Positions 1 to 6,677 of a stretch of 7,225 bases of DNA are shown piece after piece. The notes under the pieces were generated by a model. That model worked only from the letters and a program-made list of their open reading frames with translations, was not told the origin of the DNA and did not search any database. The position numbers and the translations under genes were made by a program. Within the stretch, counting starts at the first letter, position 1. Each line of letters starts with the position of its first letter. The stretch comes from Propionibacteriaceae bacterium (GTDB lineage: Bacteria; Actinomycetota; Actinomycetes; Propionibacteriales; Propionibacteriaceae), in contig WQYJ01000099.1 in NCBI GenBank assembly GCA_009781325.1, positions 1-7,225 on the forward strand, written 5' to 3'.

Positions 1-2796
1 GTCGTCGAGGGCAACATGTCCACGATCATCGACGCCATTGCTGCCACCAAGGAGATTGAATACAACCTCCCCGAGTTTGCGCAAGCCGAATCCGAAGCAG
101 CCACCAAGGTGCCTGTGATGTCCGGCAGGTTCGTACCCAAGGCAGGCTTTGTCCCAGCCAATCTCTATGATCCGGAGTTCTTCGATGACATCCTGGCCCG
201 CCCCTTCCGCGAAGGATGGCCAGGTGCGGCACCGGTGATCCCAGGCACTGGACTCTTCCTCCCACCGGGAACAGGCGCAGCCAAGAACAAGGGTCTCTTC
301 CGCCGCGATGTTCCGGTGGTCGACATGGAGAAATGTACGGCCTGTCTGGAATGCGCCCTGGCTTGCCCGGATTCCGCGATCCCCAACCAGGCTCATGAGA
401 TTGCCGATGTCCTGACCCGCGCAATCAAGCAAGCCGAGTTGAAAGAAGAGCACAAGACTTTCTTGCTGACCTTCACCTCTCAATGGGCGGAGAAGGCTCG
501 CCAGGCGATGCTTGAAGAGCCCAAGCCCTTCAATGAGATCGTACGCGAGACCGCAACGGTGGTGCCCAACATCCCCAAGCCTCACCTTGAGGCCATCCTC
601 AAAGAGTTGGCAGCCTTCCCGGTTGCACGCATCCGTCCGATCTTCGATCAAATGGAGAAGAAGCAGTCCGGAACCGGAGCAGTGTACTCAGTGGTCATCG
701 ACCCCTGGAAGTGTACGGGCTGTCTTCAGTGTGTGGAGGTCTGCGGACCAGGAGCGCTGTCGGCGGCCGTGCAGACCGATGAACTCGTGACAGACATGGA
801 GTCCACCTTCGAGAAGCTCACACAGTTGCCCAACACCCCCGCGCGATTCACACAGGGAGCGGCGAACCCAGGAGGAGATGCCAAGCGCATCCTGCTGGAT
901 CACAATAACTACTTCGCTCTGTCTGGCGGCCACGGCGCATGCCGAGGCTGCGGTGAGGTCACTGCGACCCACCTCGTCATGGCTTTGTCGCAGTCGCTGG
1001 GCGCAGAGAAGCGTGAGGCACACATCGCCAAGCTGGAATCACTGATCTATGCTCTGACCTCCAAGATCACCCAAGTTGAGCCCGAGAGAGCCCGCCGTAT
1101 CACCAAGGTGATCGAGCAGCTCGAATCGAGTCTATGGTTCTATGAGTCCGGACCGACCGGCCAAGGGCCAGCATCGTCGGTGATCGTGAACTCCACTGGT
1201 TGTTCTTCGGTCTATGGCTCCACCTTCCCGTCGAACCCCTTCATCCAGCCCTGGGTGAACTCCTTGTTCCAAGATGCTCAGGCCTCTGCTGTGGGCGTTT
1301 TCGAGGGTTTGGTGTCGTCGTACATGGCTGAAGTCCAAGCCACCCGCATTGCTGAGTTGGAGCTAGCTGGAAACTATGATCCTGGTGTTCACGACCCGCA
1401 GCTCGTCACCTTAAGCTGGCGTGAGTTCACCGATGAGGAACTCTCTGTTCTTCCGTTGGTTTTGACGATCTCCGGTGACGGTGCAGCCTTCGACATCGGT
1501 TTCGGTGCGCTGTCACGAGTACTGACATCTCAGACTCCGGTCAAGATGATGGTTCTGGATACCGGCGGCTATTCGAATACCGGCGGTCAGGCGTCAACAG
1601 CCTCGCTGACAGGCCAAAATGCTGACCTAGCCAGGCATGGTAAGGCTCACCACGGCAAGGAAGAGAAGCGCAAGGAACTGGGGCTGCTCGCAGCGCTGCA
1701 CCCCGATGTCTTTGTGGCGAGTGTGTCAACTTCGATGCACTCTCACTTCCTGACTGCGGCGGCTCGGATGATCACCTATCCTCATGGCTCGGCTTTGCTT
1801 CAGGTTTACAGCCCCTGCGGTTTCGAGCAGGGTTTTGCTGATGATCTGTCGAATGCCCGCGCTGAACTGGCCGTACGCTCGCGTATTGCACCGCTGTTCG
1901 TTCATGACCCGATGGCTGGTACCACCATCAATCAGCGGCTGTCTCTCGACGGAAACCCGGAGATCGACAAGCCGTGGGCAACACGGAATCTGAAGTACAC
2001 CGATGCCGAAGGTCAGGTCCAGGTGATGTCCACACCTCTGACACCGGCAGAGTTCGCTTATGGGGAAGTACGCTTCGCCAAGCACTTCGCTCGCCTCGCT
2101 GACGATGCCCCCAGCCCGACACCGATTGCAGACTTCCTGACGATGCCGGACAAGGCCCGCGCCGGGCGTACTCCGTTCATCGTTGCTACCGATGCAGAAG
2201 ACAAGCTCATCAAGGTCGCAGTGTCACCGGTGATTGTCAGTCTGGCTCAGGATCGGCAGCGCAACTGGCAGTTGCTGCGCTTCCTCGCTGGGCGCGATGC
2301 TGACATGCAGGCTAAGGATGCCCAGATCGCTCTGAAGGAGTTGCGTGAGCAGGTCGCCGAGATTCAGGCTGAGCGTGAGCAGGGTATCGATGACATCGCC
2401 CAGGCTCTGGTTGCTCTGGCAACGGCGAAAGACCCGTCAACGGTTGTTATTCCAACCTTCGGTTCTGCTCCTGTTGCCGCTGCGGCCCCTGCTGCGGCCC
2501 CGCCGCCTCCGGCTGAAGAGGCGGGTGAACCGGTCAGTGCCAGTGGGCTCGGTGGCAAGCCAGCCGGTGCCCCGATCTGGCTGGCAGAGTCGGATCTCCC
2601 GAAGTGTACGGACTGTGCAACCTGTTACCAGGAGCTTCCAGCCATCTTCGAACAGACAACGATCGTGGTGGATGGTGAAGCCAAGGATGTCTCCCGTATG
2701 AAACCTGGGGCTTTGGACTCCTTGGAGGTAACACCCGAACTGGAAGCCGTGATGGATCGTGTCAGAGACACCTGTGATGCGGAGATCATCCAATGA
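1..2796 (+). CDS. Pyruvate (2-oxoacid):ferredoxin oxidoreductase, C-terminal part, with tethered ferredoxin; 5' end outside window
   Basis: This is the C-terminal part of a cytoplasmic NifJ-type enzyme that oxidatively decarboxylates pyruvate or a related 2-oxoacid to acyl-CoA and CO2, passing electrons to iron-sulfur clusters. The frame is open from base 1. The ATG at 16 gives 926 residues but is probably internal, because the pyrimidine-binding and gamma domains expected first are absent. Numbering from that ATG, residues 107-117 (CxxCxxCxxxCP) and 233-243 (CxxCxxCxxxCG) are two [4Fe-4S] motifs. Residues 304-314 (GGHGACRGCGE) start the thiamine-diphosphate domain. C309, C312, C396 and C601 match the proximal-cluster ligands, and GDG (487-489) with DTGGYSNTGGQ (515-525) are cofactor signatures. 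Residues about 640-813 are a mostly helical extension, 814-852 an Ala/Pro/Gly linker, and 856-926 a monocluster ferredoxin (C864, C867, C870, C920). The stop overlaps the next gene's start by 4 bases. The enzyme class is very likely; pyruvate as the substrate is an inference. Confidence 0.92.
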   Translation, partial: VVEGNMSTIIDAIAATKEIEYNLPEFAQAESEAATKVPVMSGRFVPKAGFVPANLYDPEFFDDILARPFREGWPGAAPVIPGTGLFLPPGTGAAKNKGLFRRDVPVVDMEKCTACLECALACPDSAIPNQAHEIADVLTRAIKQAELKEEHKTFLLTFTSQWAEKARQAMLEEPKPFNEIVRETATVVPNIPKPHLEAILKELAAFPVARIRPIFDQMEKKQSGTGAVYSVVIDPWKCTGCLQCVEVCGPGALSAAVQTDELVTDMESTFEKLTQLPNTPARFTQGAANPGGDAKRILLDHNNYFALSGGHGACRGCGEVTATHLVMALSQSLGAEKREAHIAKLESLIYALTSKITQVEPERARRITKVIEQLESSLWFYESGPTGQGPASSVIVNSTGCSSVYGSTFPSNPFIQPWVNSLFQDAQASAVGVFEGLVSSYMAEVQATRIAELELAGNYDPGVHDPQLVTLSWREFTDEELSVLPLVLTISGDGAAFDIGFGALSRVLTSQTPVKMMVLDTGGYSNTGGQASTASLTGQNADLARHGKAHHGKEEKRKELGLLAALHPDVFVASVSTSMHSHFLTAAARMITYPHGSALLQVYSPCGFEQGFADDLSNARAELAVRSRIAPLFVHDPMAGTTINQRLSLDGNPEIDKPWATRNLKYTDAEGQVQVMSTPLTPAEFAYGEVRFAKHFARLADDAPSPTPIADFLTMPDKARAGRTPFIVATDAEDKLIKVAVSPVIVSLAQDRQRNWQLLRFLAGRDADMQAKDAQIALKELREQVAEIQAEREQGIDDIAQALVALATAKDPSTVVIPTFGSAPVAAAAPAAAPPPPAEEAGEPVSASGLGGKPAGAPIWLAESDLPKCTDCATCYQELPAIFEQTTIVVDGEAKDVSRMKPGALDSLEVTPELEAVMDRVRDTCDAEIIQ
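2781..2784 (+). promoter_or_regulatory. Ribosome binding site for the Nfn-like gene
   Basis: A GGAG lies 8 bases before the ATG at 2793, inside the last codons of the upstream gene. Together with the ATGA stop/start overlap it fixes this start and indicates translational coupling. Confidence 0.55.
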
Positions 2797-5480
2797 CCGA
2801 CCAAAGTTCCCAGCTAGCCATCTTGGCTCGTCGATTGCAAGCTAATCCGAGGTCCTTCCGCGATGTCTTTCTCGCTGATGGAATGGCCTCGGTTGCGGCT
2901 GAGTTTGCCTCCAATGAGCTGGATGGCGAGTTCGTCACCCGGTTGTGGGAGGTACTTCTAGCCGGAGGAGATGCAGCCTCGGCTCTCCAACGCTTCCTGT
3001 GGCAGTTGCCTGTTTCCAAACAGCGTCTGTGGTTGCGCGGTGTGGATACCCACTTACGTGAGCGTTATCCGATGTTCGCAGGGCTCTCCCAGAGCTGGCC
3101 AGCACAGAACGGTATGGGCCCCTATATCCGTACTCCGGAAAGCCGTGCCCACGACTTCGAACTGGTGAACACCGGATACATGGGTTACATGTCACTGGGC
3201 TACAACCTGCGTGAGGTTGAGTTGTTCGTGTGGCTTGAAGCCCTGCGCGACAAGCAATGCTCAGAAAAGCCCTGCGAGATCGGCAAACTGATTGCAGGAC
3301 GTGAGGAACGCAAGGGCGGATGCCCGGTTCAAGTGCATATCCCCACCATGTTCGAGTTGATCGGACAAGGCAAGTTCGACGAAGCCCTCGCCATGCTGGA
3401 AGACTGCAACCCACTGCCGAATGTGACGGGACGAGTATGCCCGCAGGAACTGCAGTGCCAAGGTGTGTGCATTCATAAGCACCCCATGGAAATCGGCCAG
3501 ATCGAGTGGTTCCTCCCCGAGTGGGACAAGGCGGCTAACCCGGGTAAGGCTCTGCAGCGGATCGAGGGGACTCCTGATCCGTGGATCCTGGGGGAGAAGC
3601 CTCCGATTGCCATCGTTGGTTCGGGTCCGTCGGGGCTGATCAACGCCTATTTGTTGGCTCGGGCTGGTCACCCTGTGACCGTCTTCGAGGCCTTCCATGA
3701 ACTGGGCGGTGTTCTGCGTTACGGCATCCCTGAATTCCGTTTGCCGAACTCATTGATTGACGATGTCGTGGAGAAGATTCGCGCTCTTGGCGGGCGCTTT
3801 GTCACCAACTTTGTGGTTGGAAAGACAGCCACCTTGCAGGACCTCCAAAACGCTGGTTTCGCTCGTATCTTCGTAGGTTCGGGTGCCGGGCTTCCGCAGT
3901 TCATGAATGTTCCTGGTGAGCACCTGCTGAATGTGATGAGTGCCAACGAGTTCCTGACTCGTGTGAATCTGATGCGCGCGAATCTGCATGAGTACAAGAC
4001 ACCGCTGCCGTACGTCGAAGGGCGTCCGGTTTTGGTCATTGGCGGCGGTAACACAGCTATGGATGCCGCGCGTACTGCCCAGCGTCTGGGCGGACATGTC
4101 ACCATCGTCTATCGGCGTACGAAAGCTGAGATGCCAGCACGCGTCGAGGAACTAGAACATGCTGAAGAAGAGGGGATCCAGTTAGCTCTTCTGCGTTCGC
4201 CGATTGAGTTCATCGGTGATGAAACCAACTTCGTGAAGTCAGCAATCCTCGATGTGATGGAGCTCGGTGAGCCGGATGCTTCCGGGCGCCGCAGGCCGAT
4301 GCCCACAGGTCAGACCGAAACCATGGAGGCTTCCCTGGTCATCATGGCCCTGGGTAATCTTCCCAACCCGATCATCCGGGAATCCGAGCCTCGCCTCGAT
4401 GTCACCAAGTGGGGGACGATCGTTCTCCGCAAGGATGTTCAAGAGACCTCGCTGGATGGAATCTACACAGGCGGCGACGCAGCCCGCGGCGGTTCAACAG
4501 CTATCCGCGCTGCCGGTGATGGTCAGGCTGCCGCCCAGCAAATCATGGCGGCGACCGGCGTACCCGGTGATGTCAGCAAGGCACTTGCTTTCACAGAACG
4601 GGCTGCAGCCACACCTATGATCCTTGCTCGACGCGATCTGTCTCCTGGGATCGTGGAGTTCCGCGTGAAGGCACCTGCTATTGCTTCCTCAGCAGCGGCT
4701 GGACAGTTCGTACGAGTACACCCGATGAACCGCGGTGAACTCATTCCGCTGACTCTGGCTGACTGGGATGCCAAGAAGGGGTGGATCACCTTGGTGGTTC
4801 AGGCCATGGGTGTCAGCTCTATCGAGATCAATAAGATGCGTGTGGGGGAGTGCTTCGAAGGTATCGCTGGTCCCCTGGGCCGCCCGTCTCATCTTGAGCG
4901 TATCCCCGATGGGCAAACCGTGGTCTTCACCGCTGGTGGACTTGGCCTGCCTCCGGTCTTCCCGATCATGCGTGAGCATCTGCGTCTGGGCAACCATGTC
5001 ACACTCATTGCTGGTTTCCGCTCCAAGGAACTGATGTTCTGGACTGGTGAGGACGACTACGTGGGTCGGATCAAGGCGAAGTACGGTGATCAGCTCGAAA
5101 TCATCTATACCACCAATGATGGTTCCTATGGGATTGAAGGTTTCGTCACCGTACCTCTGAAGCAGATGCTCGATGCCAAGCACCCGATTGCCAAGGTCAT
5201 CACCATTGGACCTCCGATGATGATGCGCTCAGTCTCCGATCTGACCAAGCCCTATCGGGTCTTCACCGAGGCCAGCCTCAACTCAATCATGGTTGATGCC
5301 ACCGGCATGTGCGGCGCCTGCATGGTCCCCTACCACGAAGACGACAGACTAGTACGCAAGCACGCCTGCATAGACGGCCCCGAACTAGAAGCCCACCGAA
5401 TCGACTGGGACAAGTTCCTCCCCCGATTCAACCTCTTCAAAGCCCAAGAAGCCGAAGCCAGAGCCAAACACGGCTACTAA
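2793..5480 (+). CDS. Fused NfnL-NfnS-type ferredoxin/NAD(P)H oxidoreductase with extra N-terminal region
   Basis: This 895-residue cytoplasmic flavoprotein joins both halves of an NADH-dependent ferredoxin:NADP+ oxidoreductase. Residues 1-150 are unrecognised and mainly helical. Residues 152-240 are the GltD/NfnL cluster domain: C156, C161, GCPV at 176-179, GRVCPQE at 213-219, C222, C226 and E238. Residues 270-585 are the FAD/NADPH part, with GSGPSG at 276-281, GGGNTAMD at 417-424, YRR at 440-442 (typical NADPH contact) and GGD at 560-562. Residues 605-895 match NfnS: the FAD region (IPLTLADWD at 651-659, GPLGRPS at 693-699), the NAD-binding region (TAGGLGLPPVFP at 713-724) and a [2Fe-2S] site D835, C840, C843, C859. 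Three Cys plus one Asp is the known NfnS pattern. NfnL carries the bifurcating FAD and NfnS the NADH site, so the fusion could exchange electrons among ferredoxin, NADPH and NADH. The preceding gene, overlapping by 4 bases, suggests it takes electrons from 2-oxoacid oxidation. The first distal-cluster Cys is Asp here. Family assignment is strong; bifurcation in this fusion is inferred. Confidence 0.9.
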   Translation: MTDQSSQLAILARRLQANPRSFRDVFLADGMASVAAEFASNELDGEFVTRLWEVLLAGGDAASALQRFLWQLPVSKQRLWLRGVDTHLRERYPMFAGLSQSWPAQNGMGPYIRTPESRAHDFELVNTGYMGYMSLGYNLREVELFVWLEALRDKQCSEKPCEIGKLIAGREERKGGCPVQVHIPTMFELIGQGKFDEALAMLEDCNPLPNVTGRVCPQELQCQGVCIHKHPMEIGQIEWFLPEWDKAANPGKALQRIEGTPDPWILGEKPPIAIVGSGPSGLINAYLLARAGHPVTVFEAFHELGGVLRYGIPEFRLPNSLIDDVVEKIRALGGRFVTNFVVGKTATLQDLQNAGFARIFVGSGAGLPQFMNVPGEHLLNVMSANEFLTRVNLMRANLHEYKTPLPYVEGRPVLVIGGGNTAMDAARTAQRLGGHVTIVYRRTKAEMPARVEELEHAEEEGIQLALLRSPIEFIGDETNFVKSAILDVMELGEPDASGRRRPMPTGQTETMEASLVIMALGNLPNPIIRESEPRLDVTKWGTIVLRKDVQETSLDGIYTGGDAARGGSTAIRAAGDGQAAAQQIMAATGVPGDVSKALAFTERAAATPMILARRDLSPGIVEFRVKAPAIASSAAAGQFVRVHPMNRGELIPLTLADWDAKKGWITLVVQAMGVSSIEINKMRVGECFEGIAGPLGRPSHLERIPDGQTVVFTAGGLGLPPVFPIMREHLRLGNHVTLIAGFRSKELMFWTGEDDYVGRIKAKYGDQLEIIYTTNDGSYGIEGFVTVPLKQMLDAKHPIAKVITIGPPMMMRSVSDLTKPYRVFTEASLNSIMVDATGMCGACMVPYHEDDRLVRKHACIDGPELEAHRIDWDKFLPRFNLFKAQEAEARAKHGY

Positions 5481-5491
5481 GAAGTGACGCG

Positions 5492-5515
5492 GGGCGTGTG
5501 CAAAGCCATACGCCC
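5492..5515 (+). terminator. Terminator-like hairpin after the two-gene operon
   Basis: GGGCGTGTG (5492-5500) pairs with CATACGCCC (5507-5515), giving nine pairs with one G-U wobble and a 6-base loop, starting 11 bases after the stop codon. No T-tract follows; a C-run does. It could be a U-tail-less terminator, as is common in actinobacteria, or a 3'-end stabilising hairpin. Its right arm overlaps the left end of the first repeat element. Confidence 0.5.
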
Positions 5516-5713
5516 ACCCCCGGTCATCCTGCCGCCAGGCAGGACCCCCGGCAGCCAACGTATGGACTGGCTCAAAACCCTATGCCGACCACCCGTCATC
5601 CTGCCGCCAGGCAGGACCCCCTGCAGCCAACGTATGGACTGGCTCAAAACCCTATGCCGACCACCCGTCATCCTGCCGCCAGGCAGGACCCCCGGCAGCC
5701 AACGTATGGACTC
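5506..5713 (+). repeat. Three direct copies of a palindromic repeat, 72-bp tandem period
   Basis: The core starting GTCATCCTGCC recurs at 5523, 5595 and 5667, exactly 72 bases apart. Copies 1 and 2 differ at one base over 72 (CCCCCGG versus CCCCCTG); copy 3 is cut after about 45 bases. Each copy holds a perfect hairpin, CCTGCC-GCCA-GGCAGG, then CCCCCGGCAGCC and an end reading CGTATGGACT. The first copy is bracketed by CCATACG (5506-5512) and CGTATGG (5559-5565), an inverted pair marking element ends. The near-identity of the units points to recent duplication. Open frames here exist only because 72 is a multiple of three. Confidence 0.9.
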
Positions 5714-5740
5714 GGGGAAAGAAAAGCTCACCACAGACCC

Positions 5741-5780
5741 TACGTCGGCTGCCGGGGGTCCTGCCTTCGGCAGGATGACC
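5741..5780 (-). repeat. Inverted copy of the palindromic repeat closing block 1
   Basis: This stretch is the reverse complement of the upstream core with few changes. It reads from TACGTCGGCTGCCGGGGGTC to GGATGACC, with an internal hairpin CCTGCC-TTC-GGCAGG (5760-5774). With the third direct copy (5667-5705) it forms a long inverted repeat that could fold into one large stem around an unrelated stretch at about 5706-5740. Its loop is three bases, unlike the four-base loop of the direct copies. Confidence 0.88.
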
Positions 5781-5854
5781 GGAGGGGATGTCACGAGAAG
5801 GCGTGTGACAAGTTATACGTCCCCCTGTCACGTCCGCTAAGCTATATACCCGTT

Positions 5855-5939
5855 GGCGAGATCGCATAGTGGTCTAGTGCAGCCGCCTTGAAAGCGGCCA
5901 GGTGTAACAGCCTCCAGGGTTCGAATCCCTGTCTCGCCG
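5855..5939 (+). tRNA. tRNA-Ser (anticodon UGA)
   Basis: This folds as a class II tRNA with a long variable arm. The acceptor GGCGAGA (5855-5861) pairs with TCTCGCC (5932-5938), and G5939 is the discriminator. The D stem is GCA/TGC with a GG-containing loop. The anticodon stem GCCGC (5882-5886) pairs with GCGGC (5894-5898) around loop CTTGAAA, giving anticodon TGA at 5889-5891, which reads UCA and related serine codons. The variable arm has AGG/CCT pairing, and the T arm is CAGGG-TTCGAAT-CCCTG. CCA is not encoded. A run of seven T follows at 5941-5947, which may end transcription. It lies between two repeat blocks. Confidence 0.95.
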
Positions 5940-5998
5940 CTTTTTTTGTCACGACAGTCCCCATTGTCACAGTATTCTTGGCTTTAGCCGCTATCCGT

Positions 5999-6003
5999 AG
6001 GAG
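5999..6003 (+). promoter_or_regulatory. Ribosome binding site for the lipoprotein gene
   Basis: AGGAG lies 9 bases before the ATG at 6013 and supports that start. Upstream, TTGTCA at 5946 or 5964 could be part of a promoter, but I see no well-spaced -10 box; TATTCT (5973-5978) is only a weak candidate. Confidence 0.6.
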
Positions 6004-6012
6004 TTCACTCAC

Positions 6013-6459
6013 ATGACAAGGGTCACATCACTAGCGTTCATCATTCTCATCTTCCTCACTGGCTGTACGACTACAACCCGGTGCCCCGCGGCGCCGGAAC
6101 TTGACCAGCTTGAGGGGGTGTCGATGACGATTGAGATGGAGGTCTACCCAGCCGACACTCGGGAGATCAACGCTACCTGGCATAACGATACGCAGTTCGA
6201 GTTGATGTTTGGAGATCATTTCTGGATAGAGATGAAAGTCGGACAGCAGTGGAAGGTTCCATTTGATCCGAACATGCCATTCCATGACATCGGTTATCCA
6301 CTGGCACCAGGTGAAGAAATGGAGCATCAGTATCCAGTGTCGGTATTCACAGAGCCTTTCAAACCGGGAGACTACCGTATCGCAGCACACTTTTCGCATA
6401 TCATCCAACCAGGTGACTACACCGAGTACTACGTCTATGGGGAGTTCACAATAGTCTGA
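6013..6459 (+). CDS. Small lipoprotein with a bacterial Ig-like domain, function unknown
   Basis: This encodes 148 residues. The N-terminus MTRVTSLAFIILIFLTGC is a lipoprotein signal peptide: a short charged start, a hydrophobic core and the lipobox LTGC with C18 as the lipidated cysteine. The mature protein is therefore expected to be anchored on the outer face of the membrane. Residues 37-148 look like a single beta-sandwich domain: SMTIEMEVYP, then W56 and N58 before a FG pair (66-67), W80, a YPLAPG stretch (95-100) and PGDYRI (118-123). This order recalls the Ig-like domains of many small Firmicutes lipoproteins (Big_14 type, from memory). No catalytic residues are apparent. Composition is unlike the upstream operon: bases 6181-6240 contain 24 G/C of 60, against 37 of 60 at 2221-2280, which suggests acquisition. 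A good AGGAG and a downstream hairpin suggest a single-gene unit. The role is unknown; surface binding is a guess. Confidence 0.85.
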   Translation: MTRVTSLAFIILIFLTGCTTTTRCPAAPELDQLEGVSMTIEMEVYPADTREINATWHNDTQFELMFGDHFWIEMKVGQQWKVPFDPNMPFHDIGYPLAPGEEMEHQYPVSVFTEPFKPGDYRIAAHFSHIIQPGDYTEYYVYGEFTIV

Positions 6460-6490
6460 CGACACACACCACTAAAGTGCTATGTGTCGT
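6459..6490 (+). terminator. Hairpin at the lipoprotein stop codon
   Basis: ACGACACA (6459-6466) pairs perfectly with TGTGTCGT (6483-6490). A short inner stem, CAC (6470-6472) with GTG (6477-6479), closes a TAAA loop. It starts on the last base of the stop codon. The following bases are TTCCCCC, not a T-run, so terminator function is plausible but unproven. Confidence 0.42.
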
Positions 6491-6524
6491 TCCCCCACAC
6501 ATGCCATCCCGGTACTCACCCCCC

Positions 6525-6571
6525 GGTCATCCTGCCGCCAGGCAGGACCCCCGGCAGCCAATGTATGGACT
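6525..6571 (+). repeat. Direct copy of the palindromic repeat, first in block 2
   Basis: This carries the same core as block 1: GGTCATCCTGCC, loop GCCA, GGCAGGACCCCCGGCAGCC, ending in a TGTATGGACT-like end. It begins 66 bases after the lipoprotein stop. It is followed by a linker with TCTATACCCAAG (6582-6593), which returns as TCTTTACCCAAG (6667-6678), so part of the spacer is duplicated as well. Confidence 0.9.
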
Positions 6572-6594
6572 GTAGTACAGGTCTATACCCAAGA

Positions 6595-6654
6595 CCCTAC
6601 GTCGCCCCCCGGTCATCCTGCCACCAGGCAGGACCCCCGGCAGCCGACGTAGGG
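6595..6654 (+). repeat. Best-preserved palindromic element, 60 bp with perfect 10-bp terminal inverted repeats
   Basis: CCCTACGTCG (6595-6604) is the exact inverse of CGACGTAGGG (6645-6654). The inner hairpin CCTGCC-ACCA-GGCAGG (6617-6632) is centred on the same point, 6624.5. Between the two stems each side has a 12-base C-rich strand containing CCCCCGG. GGT (6611-6613) can also pair with ACC (6633-6635), leaving CAT bulged. This copy shows the likely full element: outer stem, C-rich internal loop, inner stem and tetraloop. Confidence 0.85.
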
Positions 6655-6677
6655 ACTAGGAGTAGATCTTTACCCAA

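Noticed and set aside
16..18. ATG at 16 as the true start of the oxidoreductase
   Set aside because: The frame is open to base 1, spacing from the weak GAGGG is only 4 bases, and the first residues fit the end of the gamma domain, with the earlier NifJ domains missing.
5484..5840. Plus-strand reading frame of 118 codons across block 1
   Set aside because: It exists because the 72-bp repeat keeps frame; it consists almost wholly of repeat sequence and also covers the inverted copy. No ribosome site or protein-like domain.
5838..5848. Promoter of the tRNA at TAAGCTATATA
   Set aside because: A -10-like stretch is present, but no -35 box at proper spacing could be supported.
5917..5947. Integration attachment site at the tRNA 3' end
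   Set aside because: I found no second copy of the tRNA 3' end in the window and no integrase gene.
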